64,000 nt of DNA from Diphasiastrum complanatum (GCA_029204225.1 CM055110.1:446077-510076); one strand, 5' to 3'. Counted from the stretch's first letter, positions 47,981-62,600 are shown. Made by a program: numbers and translations. The notes: generated by a model not told the origin, from the letters alone.

Positions 47981-49490
47981 TCACTTGCCAAGATTTAAAA
48001 AGTGGGTGGCAAGTGAAAGGGTGAGGCAAAGGGGCTTGCCGATAGTTTGAGACCACACCTTGGCCTGGGTGAGCTCATGAGTTGCACTTGCCCGGTACTT
48101 GTCAAACTCCACCTGGTACTTGTCGAACTCTGCTTGGTAGCTGTTCAACGTTTGGCTATATACCTGCACCTGATGCCTGAAGAGATTCATCTCTGCTTGA
48201 GAGAGCGGCCTTGAGTCTAGTGCGGGTTGAGCTAGCCAGACGAGTTTTTCGCTTTGTAATGCTTTCACTTCTGTCCCTAGGCGCGTAATCTCTGCTTCAT
48301 AAATTTGTAGTTGCGCTTGGAGGGGAGCAAGCCGTTGGGACGCTTCGGACTGAAGCTCTCGCACCTTCATGGAGGCATCTGTCAGTGCTTTGGAGAGGCT
48401 CTAGATATATTGGTTTAGGCCATCCTCCTACTGCTGCAGCTTGGCAATCTCCCGGTGCCCGTCTTGTTCATGTTGTTGAGCTATAAGAAGCTCTTGCTGC
48501 AGCTTCGTGAGTTCCGCTCACAGCTGGGTGTTGCTTGTCGCCAAGTGGAGTACACGGCTTTCCAAAGTGGCCCTGGCTACTACCGCCTCCTGGATGTATG
48601 TTCCCAAGGTTTGGTACACCGTCATTAAATCAGTTGGAACAACCGGTACGCTGGCATTGATAGGGGCTCATATGGTAGTGGCTCCGACGACTGGTACAGC
48701 ACCATCGTCGTTGTCTTCGATCAAGTTCTTAGGGGACCTTCTGTCATCTGGAGCGGTGGGATCTGCCCGATCCGGTGATGGAATGAATATTGTTTTGAAC
48801 AAATGCGTCATCAGGCAACGGTTTATTGCCCTCGGCAACCTTGGATGGCGAAACGGGTGGTGTGGGAGTGACAGAAGTGGAAACAGGGGTGGGGACAGTT
48901 TGTCCAAACGAGAGGATGGGTGGAACAGAGGGGAACTGGAGTGTAGTGTTGAGTACGGAAGGTAAAGATGAAGCAGAAATGGTCTGGCGTGGTGGTGAAA
49001 AGTTGATGACTTGCATCCACGCTAGAGTGTCCAGAGGCCACTGAGAGTCAGAAGGGTTGAACTGGAGAGGGAGAGTGGTGGGAATGGGAGTAATGGAAGA
49101 TGCGATAGTAATGGAAGGGGTGGTGGAAGATGGAACAAAGAGAGAAGTAGTGTCAACAGAGGAGACGAGAATGGAAATAGAAGCAGTCGATGTGGGTGGA
49201 ATAGACAAAAGAGGAGCGGTAATAGAAACAGGAGGAGAAGGTTGTACAGAAGAGAAAATGGCGGTGGTTGATGGAGTTGTTACTGTTATGGCAGTGGTAC
49301 GGTGTCTGGTGGTAGGTGGAGATGAGGAGGAAGGGGCAACGCCACGCATTTTTTTGTTGGCCGTCGTGTCAGTAACTGCAGGTTGGGAGGATGTGGATGC
49401 GACAAATGGCGGATAGAGGTTAGCGTGCGGCACAATGGAAGATAGAAGGCTGGAGCGGCAAAAACCGCGCACCGACAACTTTCCAATAGA
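47981..49490 (-). pseudogene. Ser/Thr/Pro-rich plus coiled-coil ORF, decayed
   Basis: One minus-strand frame runs from about 49478 to 47981 with a handful of in-frame stops (near 48670, 48520 and 48420). The first 240 residues are extremely rich in Ser, Thr and Pro. The last 200 are rich in Gln, Leu, Ala and Glu with heptad-like spacing (KLQQELLIAQQHEQDGHREI, LQAQLQIYEAEITRLGTEV) and end ATHFLNLGK. No ATG starts the frame and its upstream end abuts a truncated chromovirus. It may be a non-canonical element ORF or a host gene remnant. I do not recognise the family. Confidence 0.45.
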
Positions 49491-49509
49491 TGATGAACGA
49501 TTTGTTCAG

Positions 49510-50517
49510 GTCATGTTTGGAGATTCGTAGTGGTATTCTTAGATGATATCCTAGTGTTCAGTAAGACTTTGGCGGAACATAAAGAGCATCTTAGGATTGT
49601 CTGGGACATCCTAAGAAGGAAAAAGCTCTTTGCCAAAGAGTCTATGTATGACTTTTTTTGCGAAGGAATTGTCCTACTTGGGGCATAAGATTTTCGAACG
49701 GGGGGTGGAGATTGAGGCTGATCGTATCTAGGGGGTTATTGATTGGCCTATTCTCACCACAGTTCGGGAAATCGAGTCCTTCTTGGGGTTTGTAGGATTT
49801 TTTTGTTGGCACATTCCCCAATTTGCTCGATTGGCATTTCCCCTTACCCGGGCCTTGAAAGGCTATAAGAAGCTAAGCCGGAGGGCTAAGAGTCCACTAG
49901 TGGTGTGGACGGAGGATACGAATAATTATTTTGAGTTGCTTAAGAAAAGTGTCACTTCGGCACCAATACTAATTATTGGCGATCCTAATAAGACTTTTGT
50001 GGTTAGGACCGATGCCAGTGATTATGCTATTGGAGCTGTTTTGATGCAGGATGGACATCTTGTGGCTTATGAAAGCAAGAAACTCAATCCTGCTCAGTCT
50101 AGGTATTGTACCTATGAGAAGGAACTGTTTGCAATTGTTCATTCCTTGAAAATTTGGCGACATTATTTGTATGGAGCCAGATTTGAAGTTTTGATGGATC
50201 ATCAGACTCTTCGATATTTCTGTGATGCTACAGATTTAAAGGGGAGGCAAGCTAGATGGGCTGAGCTGATGCAGATCTTTGACTTTTCTATACGTAATTG
50301 TAAAGGAAGTCAAAATACTCTAGCGGATGCTTTGAGTCGGTTACCGGTTATTAATCAGTTGTGCTTTACTGTTATAGAACCGGAGTTGTTTCAGTCTCTT
50401 CAAGGACTATATGAGTCCGATCCTTTTTTGGAAAGTATTGGCAACAAGTACTTTCTGGGGTCGATTCAGGTTTGCAAGATTCCTCGAATCAGGGAAAGAC
50501 TGAAACAAATTGCCTAA
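49510..50517 (+). pseudogene. Second chromovirus: RT end and RNase H
   Basis: The element starts inside RT just before [20 protein letters not shown] (from about 49527). After stops it continues as one frame 49783-50517: FLGFVGFFCWHIPQFARLAF, RTDASDYAIGAVL, YEKELFAIVHSLKIW, LMDHQTLRYF and LADALSRLP. The upstream RT, protease and gag are missing, so it is 5' truncated at the border with the coiled-coil ORF. Confidence 0.9.
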
Positions 50518-51757
50518 TTTGAAACAAGATTTTGTTTCGTAAAGGAAAGGTGTGTATATCGGAGAATGACACTATAAGGGCCCAAATCTTGGATGAGTGT
50601 CATGATAGTCCATGCGCAGGACATCCGGGTATACAAAGAACACTTGATTTAGTTCGAAGGCAATTTTGGTGGCCTAAGATGAAAAGTTAGGTAGAGGCCT
50701 ATGTACTTAAATGTACTAAATGCCAATTAAATAAAGCAAAGAGGCTAAAAGCTAGTGGCCTATTACATCCTTTAGATATTCCTACCGGAAAGTGAGAAAG
50801 TATATCTATGGATGTTGTGGTCGGGCTTCCACGTACAGGGAAGGGCCAGGATTCGGTTTGGGTCATTGTTGATAGACTTACAAAGTTTGCTCAATTTATC
50901 CCAACGAAAACTACTGTTAAAGCTTCGGAACTAGCTCAACTGTTTGTTGAGAAGCTTTTTCGACTGTACAGGCTGCCTTGCGGTATTGTCAGTGACCGTG
51001 ACCCAAAATTCACTGGGAATTTTTGGCAAGCAGTATTTGAAAAGTTGGAAACAACTTTAAGTTTGAGTTCTACAGATCATCCGGAATCAGACGGTCAAAT
51101 GGAAAGGACCAATCAGACGATGGAGGATATGCTTCGAGCATATGTGGGCCATCGGTAGTCTGATTGGGAACAGTACCTTCCACTGGTGGAATTTGCATAT
51201 AATAGTGCAAAACATTCAGTGACCGGATTCAGCCCTTTCATGCTTATGTATGGCTTTCAACCTCGATCACCAATTAGTGCTGGCATGAAAAACCTACAGG
51301 TGCAAGCCGCAGCTGATTTTTCTGCGGATATGCAAGAAATGTTACAGCTGGCTAAAGATAACATAAGAAGTGCCCAGGATAGGGCAAGGCACTATGCTGA
51401 TCTATCTCGAAAGCTCAAGGTATTCATGGTCAACGACTGGTGTTTTTGAGAGTCCCTAGTCACTCTAGGGGCTTGAAAACTATTAAGTGTGCAACGTTGG
51501 TGCCTAGGTATTACGGTCCTTTTAAGGTTATCCAAGTGATGAACAAGGTCACATACAAACTAGACCTTCCAGCTAACATTAATTTTCATCTTGTTTTCCA
51601 CGTTCGTAAGTTGAAACCCTCGTTGGGGGTTGGGGAGACCCTGGTCCCTGTGGAAGATCTAGTGGAACTTCTTCGTGTTGAGTCCGTGAGTGAACCACCT
51701 GAACCCGAGGCAATTGTTAATAGCCGGTAGAGGACTCTACGAAGTTTAAGTTTGCAA
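50518..51757 (+). pseudogene. Second chromovirus: integrase and start of chromodomain
   Basis: The HHCC part lies at about 50560-50740 (CHDSPCAGHPGIQR, CTKCQLNKA). The core at 50808-51158 keeps the first Asp (SMDVVVGLP), has VSDRDPKFTGNFW and SDGQMERTNQTMEDM. It continues at 51186-51449 and, after a frameshift, 51440-51730, with YYGPFKVIQVMNKVTYKLDL, FHVRKLKP and the chromodomain opening EPEAIVNSR. Sequence similarity to the 1143-7454 element is clear (ATG or LMYGFQPRSP). No LTR is seen after it. Confidence 0.9.
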
Positions 51758-51889
51758 AAAACTTCTCGACTGAGCAACATGGTTAGTGGTAGGTTGCTAT
51801 GGTTGTGTTGTCGTAGGATCCTGTCAGGAGTGATAACTGAGGTGGCGGGCAGGTAGGATCTTGTTGGATTGTTCTGGGAATTCTTTGAA

Positions 51890-52790
51890 ACTATGTTTGC
51901 TAACATAGTCGAGACACTTGGCATGGTACTTGGTCTTGATTGGACAATCAACCATGAAATGGCCGGTTTCACCACAGATGCATCTGTTGTTCATTGGCCC
52001 TTGCGTAATGGCATAGCCATCTTGTATGGCTAGTGGTTCTGGACTTTTTGACGGATATTCGTGATAATGCGAGGAGTGTCTAGATTGTGACGGTTGTTCT
52101 TCATATCATTGGATGGCATGTGCTTGGGTAGGCTGATATGAAGGACAAGCATCAGTAAGGTGCGTAGCCCGGTAGTGTGGGCCCTAGATGGATTTTTGTC
52201 TATTAGGTACCTGGGCAGTGTGTGGTTGATGAGGCATATTGTATTGGATAGACTTCAGAGTAGTTTGAAACTCATTGGTGAGTTTCTCCATGTGTAGTTG
52301 ATGTTGCTTATACGGGCATCTGTTTAGTGGGCTGGTCTTGTACTTGACTCTTTAAGCGCTGTACGCGTTCTTCTTTTGTCATCTTGATATTACTCAATTT
52401 TACAAAAGGACTCTCTATGAAACGCAAGGGCTTGAAACGTTTGATAAAGGACTCTTTCAATGCAAACCAATTAGTCTTATCATCACAATCGAGGTTAAAA
52501 AACCAATCACGTGCTTTATTGAGCATGGTCATAGAAAATAGTTGGACCATAGCGTCAGGACATATTTATCCATACACATTGCATGCATTCTCAAAGATTT
52601 GCAAGAATCTTTGAGGGTCCGAACTACCGTCATACTTGGGTAGATGTAATTTTGGGGTTCTCTTTTCAATATGAAATCCGTAAGTAGTAAAAGCTCCATT
52701 CAGGTGTGTTCTGGCCTGTGAGGATTCAACACCGTTTTGATGACTCGACTCCATCAGGTTCTTGTCTTTCAAATGGATTTGTGGATGGCT
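51890..52790 (-). pseudogene. Athila-like gag with zinc knuckle
   Basis: 52772-52566 shows KLHLPKYDGSSDPQRFLQIF and NACNVYG. 52550-52308 shows QLFSMTMLNKARDWFFNLDC and IKRFKPLRFIESPFVKLSNI. Both are clearly related to the gag at 16649. Further down, near 51950, a knuckle-like CICGETGHFMVDC (C-x-C-x4-H-x4-C) can be read. Stops separate the parts. No LTR or pol of the same strand adjoins it, so it is an isolated remnant. Confidence 0.8.
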
Positions 52791-53502
52791 CGTGGATTTG
52801 TGATTGCATTCGGTAGAACCTATGACGTCTGATTTGTTCAGTTGTAGGACACACCATGTCAGGTGGATATTCGTCTATGAACTTGCAGCTAGCTCAGAAA
52901 CTATATGAAAAATTGAGTAATTCATAAATATTATTCATGTAGGATAGATAGGGAAGGTGCTGCCATTAGGTTGGTGTAAGCACGGTCTGTGCCTTGTGGG
53001 GTGCGGGACGACATATTCGAACTATACGGGTTAACCATTGATACAGAGATGTTGCCCGCATTTGGGTGTAAAGCACGGGTGGTTAACTGCCGATCGTTTA
53101 GCTATAACGGCTATCGACCAAAAAGTGGGGGGGGGGCGTGACTGAGGAAATGTGCTTAATGGCGAAAGCACGGATAGTCAGAATTGTGTCCTATGTGGGC
53201 TGATTCTGTGATCGAATTGTATGGGCGCGGCCTATCTGTGATACTGAAGCTAGATCTTTGCAGTTTGAAGATGTTTTGAAGTTTGATTCCAGTTTTCATC
53301 AAACAATTTCAACTCAAAATCAACCTACTCAACGCAACAAGAAGACACATATTCTCTAAAGAAATATCTAAAGGACGAATCATATGAAGAAATATTTTTT
53401 TTCGCCTCAACAAAAATCTGACGAACAAGGATGTTTCTCGAATAATCCTCGAAATAAAGATGATATGTTCACGAGGATGTTTCACATTTGAGGAACGGGA
53501 TA
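52791..53502. other. Unassigned sequence and probable 3' end of the Athila-like element
   Basis: Contains a G10 run at 53127-53136. The last 200-300 bp before the LTR (with 'tttctcgaataatcctcgaaa') are presumably the element's 3' untranslated part. The right limit of the inferred inversion should lie between about 52.8 and 53.4 kb. Just before the LTR the purine-rich GAGGAACGGGA may be the polypurine tract. Confidence 0.4.
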
Positions 53503-54760
53503 TGTGATGCCATGCAAATGTCAAAAATTGAATATCAACATAAATATGGCATGATATACTCGAAAATGAAGATATGAGCTGGTTAAGTACAAATCATGAA
53601 GAGGCCTAAGTCATTTTTCGAGAATATATCTCCTAGGTACTTGCCTTATAAATTAAGGGCTAGACCTTTAATGGGAAAAGACATTGCCTTGGATAACCCT
53701 TAACTAGGTCGTCCATACGAAACGACTAGTTATGAAAAGACATGTTAAACTAGAGTAACTTTAATTCATAGTTAAGTATATCTCTTATGGTATAGTTGAA
53801 CGTATTTTCAGTTTAATTCTTAACTAGACCCTTTCGTGGGAGCGACACACCTACTGTTTAAGAGGTGTGTTTGTTCGGCCCGTAGAACATATATTGATCT
53901 CACACTTCAGTCTCGATCATCGAGAGAAAAGAGTTTATGCTTATGTAAGATATTGAAGAAGTGAATAGAGTTTTGTGAGTTATTCTCTCTTATCTCTGTT
54001 CTCCGCACTGCTGAGTGTGAGTGATCTTGAGTCTGCTAAAAATCTCTAACGCATTTTATGAATTACTCTCTGATCAGATAGACGCTCTAGTGAATCACAA
54101 TCGTTTGTTGTGTTTCCGTAAAGCATGCTCTAAAGAATTGTCTTAAAATCATCTTATTCGTCTGTCGCGAATACTTTCTTTTCGACGCTCGAATAATGAC
54201 TATCTTTGTGCAGTCTAGCACGATCATTGAATTAAGTTGTATGTATACAAATGAGATGACAGTCCATGTCTGAAGAATTGAGTCTCTAATCTGTTTTCCT
54301 GATTGGCATTGACATAAGTTTCTAACATGCTCTAAAACCATTCGTGCTCTTTAACCATTAAGTTGGGCTTTAGTTGTTGAGGACTATTGTCTATGAACGA
54401 AGAGTTCACGAACTCGATTAATTAATTGTCTGCACAGTCGCGAATACATCGAACAATTTCCGATTTTCTGTTGACACCTTAGTCAGCCATAGTGTAGTCT
54501 GCTGTACTACTCTGATAACATTTCATTTGTAGAACGCGCTTCCTTCAATTCGATAGAGACCAGATTGTTGTTCTGAATTCATTAACATTACCCATTCCAA
54601 ATATAAGTAATACTGGTTACTTTTTAATGTCTGTTGACAACCAATATTCGATACCACCAGTCATAATTACACCAAAAACATAACTTTCTAACGTTGTCCT
54701 CTGTGGGAACGATACTTTTCACTACAAAATCTATATTAACCCTGTTGGTATAGCACGACA
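53503..54760 (+). repeat. 3' LTR of the split Athila-like element (1258 bp)
   Basis: Begins TGTGATGCCATGCA and ends GCACGACA, matching 38290-39556 in inverted orientation. It is followed by CTAAA (54761-54765), the same five bases that flank the other LTR. The five bases before it (ggata) do not match, so it is not a solo LTR with its own TSD. Confidence 0.93.
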
Positions 54761-55789
54761 CTAAATTCTAATAATTATTCAACTTGGAAAGTAAGAATGG
54801 AGTCACTACTTGTGCTCCAAGATATGTTTCATCTTGTCATAGGAGAGAAAGAAGAACCTCAAGGAGGGCAAGATCAAGTGAGGTACAAAAAGAGAGCTAG
54901 ACTAGCATTACATTGTTTGAAAATGAATGTTAGTAATTAACTTTTGAAGGAAGTAGCATCTTGTACCTCGACCAAGGAGGCCTGGAACTACCTCAAAGGG
55001 ATTTATGAATCCAAAAATACCTCTAGAGTGCTTATGATTAGAAACAAAGTTCTTCAAAGCATTAGAGAGAGTGATGAGAGTGCTCAAGAGTATGTCTTTA
55101 GAATAAAATCTCTTAACAAAGAACTTTCCATCATTAGTGAGGGTATTCATGATGATGAACTTGTTCAAATCATTTTGAATGGTCTTGGAGATGAGTTCTC
55201 CAATCTTGTACAAAGCTTTGCTATTCAAGATGCACTACCTTCCATTGACAAGCTCCATAGTGTGCTTGTGGCCAAGGAGAGCAGGATCCTTCATGTCAAG
55301 CAAAGGATTGGATCCTTAAAGTTGCATGATGGTGATGAAAAGGCCAACTTCTCAAGCAAGGGAAAGGCAAAGTCAAATAAGAAGATCCAACACAAGGAGA
55401 CCAAGAATGATGATCAACCATCTAGCTCCAAAGGTGGAAAGAAGAACAAAGCCAAACTCAAGTGCTTCTTTTGCGGAAAGAAGGGGCACTTTGCATTTGA
55501 GTGTTTCAAGAAGAAGAATGCACAAGGAGAGAGCAAACAAGGCAACCTCACTCTTGAGGAAGATGAGGATGAAGTGGATTCATCCTTGATGGCTTCTACA
55601 TCAACATCAAAGAGCTACTCCAATGACACATGGTGGATTGATAGTGGGGCTAGTTCCCACATGACCTTCCAAAAGGATTTTTTCTCAACTCTTGTACCTT
55701 TTGTAGGTTGTAAAAAGTCTATTCTAACAACAAGTGATCAAGAATGTAGAGTAGATGGAGTGGGAACTATAGGAAATTCCTTGATGCTA
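54761..55789 (+). pseudogene. Copia gag and protease, second half of the interrupted gag
   Basis: Opens with NSNNYSTWKVRMES, the direct continuation of the gag N-terminus at 39557-39603. One TAA (about 54938) interrupts it. From 54944 the frame shows NTSRVLMIRNKVLQSIRESD, a CCHC knuckle (CFFCGKKGHFAFEC) and the protease WWIDSGASSHMTFQKDF. It is close in sequence to the gag at 22959-25106. Near 55786 the frame passes directly into RT C-terminal sequence. Confidence 0.9.
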
Positions 55790-56732
55790 ATCAAAGACAC
55801 GAAGAGTCAGATTTCTCAAAGTTATGAAATCACAGATCTTGGAGAAGCAACGAAATGCCTCGGGCTGGAGACCAGAAGAGATCGAACAAAGGGCGAAATG
55901 CACTAAAGTAAGTCAGAATACGCCAAAAAGGTGTTCAAGCAGTACCACATGATGGACTGCAAAAAAAAGGCCACATTAATGATAACTAGAGCCAAGCTCA
56001 CGAAACAGGATTGCCCAAAAACAGAAGAGGAAGAATAGAAGATGGCAGGTATACCCTACCAAAACTCAATCGGATTCTGATATACCTCACAATTTGTACC
56101 AGACCCGATCTAGCTTTCTCTGTTCACGCCTTAAGCCAATTCTCTTCCAATCCTGGCCTGGCACATTGGCAAATGACAAAATGAATCCTACAGTATATGA
56201 AGGGTACCCAGAATATGGGATTAACCTACAGAGCTGAAAACGAAGAAAAAAGATTCAAGCTGCACCACTACAGTGATGCAAGCTGGGCGAGCTGCAGACA
56301 GCAAGTCCATAACTGGAGGATGTACCATAGCGTGCGGAGCTGCAATCAGCTGGATATGCAAAAAGCAAACCTTGGTGGCTCAATCCTCTTGCGAAGCTAA
56401 ATACGTCGCAGCTTCAAAGGTGGCGAATGAGGTAGTGTGGCTGCAGATGATGCTGGTAACAATCGAGATACCACAAGAAGGGCCAAGCACGATGATGATG
56501 GACTCTTAGAGTGCCATCTATCTGTCCCAGGATCATGTTTTCCATTCAAAGACAAAACACATACCTTTGAGGTACCATATCATTCGAGATTTAATCTCGA
56601 AAGGAGAGCTCCAGGTCCAATATATAAAATCAGAAGACATGATTGCAGATTTGCTCACGAAGTTGTTCGACAAGCCACTGTTTGCCAAGCAAAGAAAGAC
56701 AATTGGATTAAACATGCAAAGTTGCAAGGTTC
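55790..56732 (+). pseudogene. Copia RT C-terminus and RNase H, fused in frame to gag-protease
   Basis: After GVGTIGN the frame continues LMLIKDTKSQISQSYEITDL and LGEATKCLGLETRRDRTKGE, which is the palm/thumb end of copia RT. It continues in broken frames (YAKKVFKQYHMMDC, YSDASWA) to RNase H: GCTIACGAAISWICKKQTLV, SSCEAKYVAASKVANEVVWL and the ADLLTKLFDKPLF end. Integrase and most of RT are deleted. The 3' LTR differs from the LTR at 40226, so this is a fusion of two copia families or a recombinant. Confidence 0.85.
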
Positions 56733-57496
56733 AAGAGGGAGTGTCAGAAATGGTGAATTCCTGCAACTTTGTCACAACACAACAATTTGCGAAAGTCAAT
56801 GTGCCTTGACGGACGAACGATTCGTGAATTGTGAACATACCTCCAGGACCACAACCGCAAAGGGACGCAAAACAAAAAGATGCGAAAGAAATGAAAAGAA
56901 CGAAAGGAAATGAAGGAAACGAAACAAACGAAGGGGAATCTTTCGCGCTGCCAGCTGGCAGCTCAACGGGCTTGGAGTCGTAGACTTCACGCCCAGCTGA
57001 AACGAGTATCAACGATGGAGAGTAACTGATTAGTTGTTAGCGTTAATTAGTCTTGTGATTCTACGTTTAGCTATCTTGTAAACTCCACACAATGGAAATA
57101 TAAACTATCCTTTCTGGATCAAGATTAGAACAGACAGAATTTCTGTAAGAGACAGTGAGAGACGTAGCAAGTAGAGCAGAAAAGAAAAATACTAGAAACG
57201 AAAGAGCTGTGTATGAAAGTCTGCCAATAAGGAAAACACAGCGAAAGAGTAGAGCGCCAGGCCGCCAACGAGCGAGGCACTGACGATCTCGCACTAAAAA
57301 CCAAACTCATAATTGTTTGTTCTATTTTTCGTGCATCTCCTTATCTTATGCCATCTGTCTTTATTGCTAGAATAGAATGTGTTCTGTGATGTGCAATCAC
57401 GTGCCTATGTTCTTGTGAAACTTCCGCGCAAAAGAAAATTCAAAGACACAAAATCGTTTGCGAATACGAAAACGAAAAAGACAAAGTTTCGCGACA
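56733..57496 (+). repeat. Polypurine tract and copia 3' LTR
   Basis: AAGAGGGAG (56733-56741) precedes the LTR start TGTCAGAAATGG at 56742. The LTR ends TTTCGCGACA at 57496. Its 3' part matches 8598-8960. It is rich in CGAA motifs in the first third. Confidence 0.8.
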
Positions 57497-57562
57497 TGAT
57501 GTTGGTACTCTAAGATGAAGAGAAGCTAGAGAAAACCACCCAATTGAGTTTTGTGTGCTCGC

Positions 57563-60188
<2,626 letters not shown>

Positions 60189-60250
<62 letters not shown>
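60189..60250. repeat. (GA)n = (TC)n tract at the 5' side of LINE A
   Basis: A 62-bp pure run. Sequence beyond it (60251 onward; TTATTGACTT on the minus strand before TC) is only weakly similar to the LINE 3' motif. Confidence 0.97.
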
Positions 60251-60253
<3 letters not shown>

Positions 60254-61203
60254 CAATAATTTGTAGCTATTTATCAAGTTTGAAAATAATAAATTAATGT
60301 TTGCTTTCGAAGCTCCAAAATCTTCAACAAAGAGAAAGAACATGTTACTTACCTTATAAGGATGAACTCAATGTCATTTCCTCATTAGCATACCATTTTG
60401 CATCTTGAGTATCAATCCAACATGTGGATTCCCAACTTGAACCAATACTTGAGAATGGCATTTTACTAGCGCACAAATATGGTTTTAGAAATCAAGTTGG
60501 AGATGAATTGGATAAGAGTATTACATGTAGCAATGGCAACCCATGCCCAAATCTCGATCTGTTCATGTGAGATTTGAGCGTGGAATAGGGACATCTAGGA
60601 GCCCATAGACTCCAAAAGTGGCTTGAACTAAAATGTATATGTAGAGTGTAACTACAGCAAATGTACTATTGTTGCAACATTAGAAAAGCATATGTGAAAC
60701 AACTACCTGAAACTTTAGATTCCGAAGCTTTAAAATATTTTGAAGAAAGCTTCCTTGATCATGATTTCTTTCCTTATGAGCTTCAAGCCTACTACAACTG
60801 CCTTGAACATGGATTACGGTGTACAAAAATTTGTCAAAAATGGCTAGTATTTGGCACTTTGTAGAATAGCCAACATGATTCATTCTAATTAACATGACAA
60901 AATTCTGAATAGTAACAAAACATTGGAAAATGTGAATTATGATACTTCCTAAACTCTACAATAAAATCCTAGAGGATCAATTCCTGCATGTATAGTGTTG
61001 AACATATGCTTGCATAATTATTATATGCAAGCATACGTAGACCATATACATAAAAAAAATCCAACCAGATGGGAAGAGATACATTTATCCTTATTTCTCT
61101 ATAAATACAAGGCATTGATGAACAGTAGCGCCTAAAAGCAAGCCAAATCACCCATCTATAAACAATGATTCAGATTTTAGCTAAATTGGTAGCATATGCA
61201 CAA
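60251..61203. other. Intergenic or intronic, nothing recognised
   Basis: Only a 67-codon frame (60661-60864) stands out and it has no recognisable motif. This is the downstream flank of the cysteine synthase exons. Confidence 0.5.
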
Positions 61204-61766
61204 TCAGTAGGTCATGCTTTCACATTCCTTCTTGATGTCAGCAAATAACACAGTGCTCAAATATCTCTCAGCAGCACTAGGTAGCACCACAACAATTAGC
61301 TTCCCTTCGTTCTCAGCATGCTTGGCAACCTAAAAGGTAATTCATCAAAAAGTACCCAACAACCCAATAGTGTCAGAAATTATAAATATATAGATGAAAA
61401 CTTTTGTTAAATATTCCATGCTCATATTATGCAGATAATTTGGAGAAGATAAACAGGAGCCAATTAATGTGAAATATTTGAGTTCGCAAAACTGCAACAG
61501 TAACTACCACCTAAGTTTGCCTTTGTAATCGAGAGACGAATGGAGACTGTAACTGTGGGTATTGCACAATACCTTGAGAGCACCTGCAAGAGCAGCACCA
61601 GATGACATACCAACAAGAAGACCTTCTTCCTTCATCAACCTCTGAGCATATTCAATAGCCTCCTCACTTGAGACTGTGACTATTTCATCCATAATAGTTT
61701 TGTTTGTAACATCTGGGATAAAACCTGGACCAATACCCTGTATCTTGTGTAATCCCTTACATCCAC
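61204..61766 (-). CDS. Cysteine synthase (O-acetylserine thiol-lyase), last two exons
   Basis: The penultimate exon is 61573-61766 (after an AG acceptor). It reads [25 protein letters not shown]-like [20 protein letters not shown] and [14 protein letters not shown]. The SSGAA serine normally contacts the PLP ring nitrogen. A GT donor follows at 61571-61572, a 241-bp intron (61330-61572), then the last exon 61204-61329 with [35 protein letters not shown] and a stop. Splicing is in phase 0. The family makes cysteine from O-acetylserine and sulfide. The PLP-lysine and substrate-loop exons are not found in the 2.2 kb to the window end, which holds Ty3 sequence, so either the upstream introns are long or this is a partial copy. 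In the usual SGGKPGPHK the Pro-Gly-Pro is changed (GGCKGLHK). Confidence 0.85.
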
Positions 61767-62600
61767 CTGATCCATCATAAATGAAATGCATATTATCCAT
61801 CCAGGCTTTGGTTATCTTGGACCTCAGATAGTGTAGAAACACACAGAAAAGATGATGAATTAAAAAAAAAACATTTGTACAAAGGAAAATTGGACTTCTT
61901 ATAGTTTCATACAATGGAGATTCATCAAACGTAGCTTAAAAAATTAGCTGTATGAAGATAAAAAAACACAGCAACTAACATTCAGAAGGGTTTGCTGTTA
62001 TATCCTTATTGAAGCCTACCTGATTTGCATAATGGTCGTGTCTAAATCTTTTCCCAAAAGCCAGCATCGCAAAAATTGTACAGGATTTTTTATGTCATAA
62101 ATCTTGGGTTTTATAGGGAAAAACCGGCAAGTAAGAGCTTTTCACTCAATAGAGGCCGCAGCTTGCAAACAATGTGTGAAAAATGGCTGCAAACGGAGAC
62201 AAAAACGGACGAAAGTGACAAGTATGAAGGGGCTGGACAGCCTGCAAACAAAAGTGAAGAGAGGGCTGAAAATGGAAGGAGGAACGGACGAAAGAGATAA
62301 AGAAATTGGGCGCTGGAGAGCCTGCAAACAAGCTGGAAATGGGTGATGGAGGGTTGGAACTTGAGCGCCAGAAATAATCTGCCCAAAAAAAAAAAAAATT
62401 CCCTGGCTGCCAAATTTGGCGGAAGTACTTGCGCTAACTATCTGCTAAAGCTCCGCCAAGGAAAATGCTCTGATGGGAGCTGGTCCTCCTCCAAACTGTG
62501 CTGAATGTTGCTGAAGCAAAGAGATGAAAGCCCTCAGCAAAGAGAAAAAAAAAACCAGCAAGGAAAATGAGCCCAATCAGAAAATCAGATCTGAAATTCA
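61767..62600. other. Possible intron; imperfect ~105-bp repeat
   Basis: No exon of the cysteine synthase is recognised. At about 62157-62340 a unit with 'gcctgcaaacaa', 'ggctg(c)aaa.gga' and 'aacggacgaaag' is repeated two to three times imperfectly. An A13 run lies near 62384-62397. Confidence 0.4.

Noticed and set aside
48507-49486. Plus-strand frames 48507-48965 and 49057-49416
   Set aside because: They are antisense shadows of the Ser/Thr/Pro-rich minus-strand frame.
53503-54760. Reading the LTR at 53.5 kb as a solo LTR
   Set aside because: Its two flanks (ggata and CTAAA) do not match each other, while its right flank matches the outer flank of the LTR at 38.3-39.6 kb.
61980-62060. A further cysteine synthase exon upstream of 61766
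   Set aside because: The frame near 62050 (AFGKRFRHDHYANQ followed by GT) does not align convincingly with the expected region of the enzyme.
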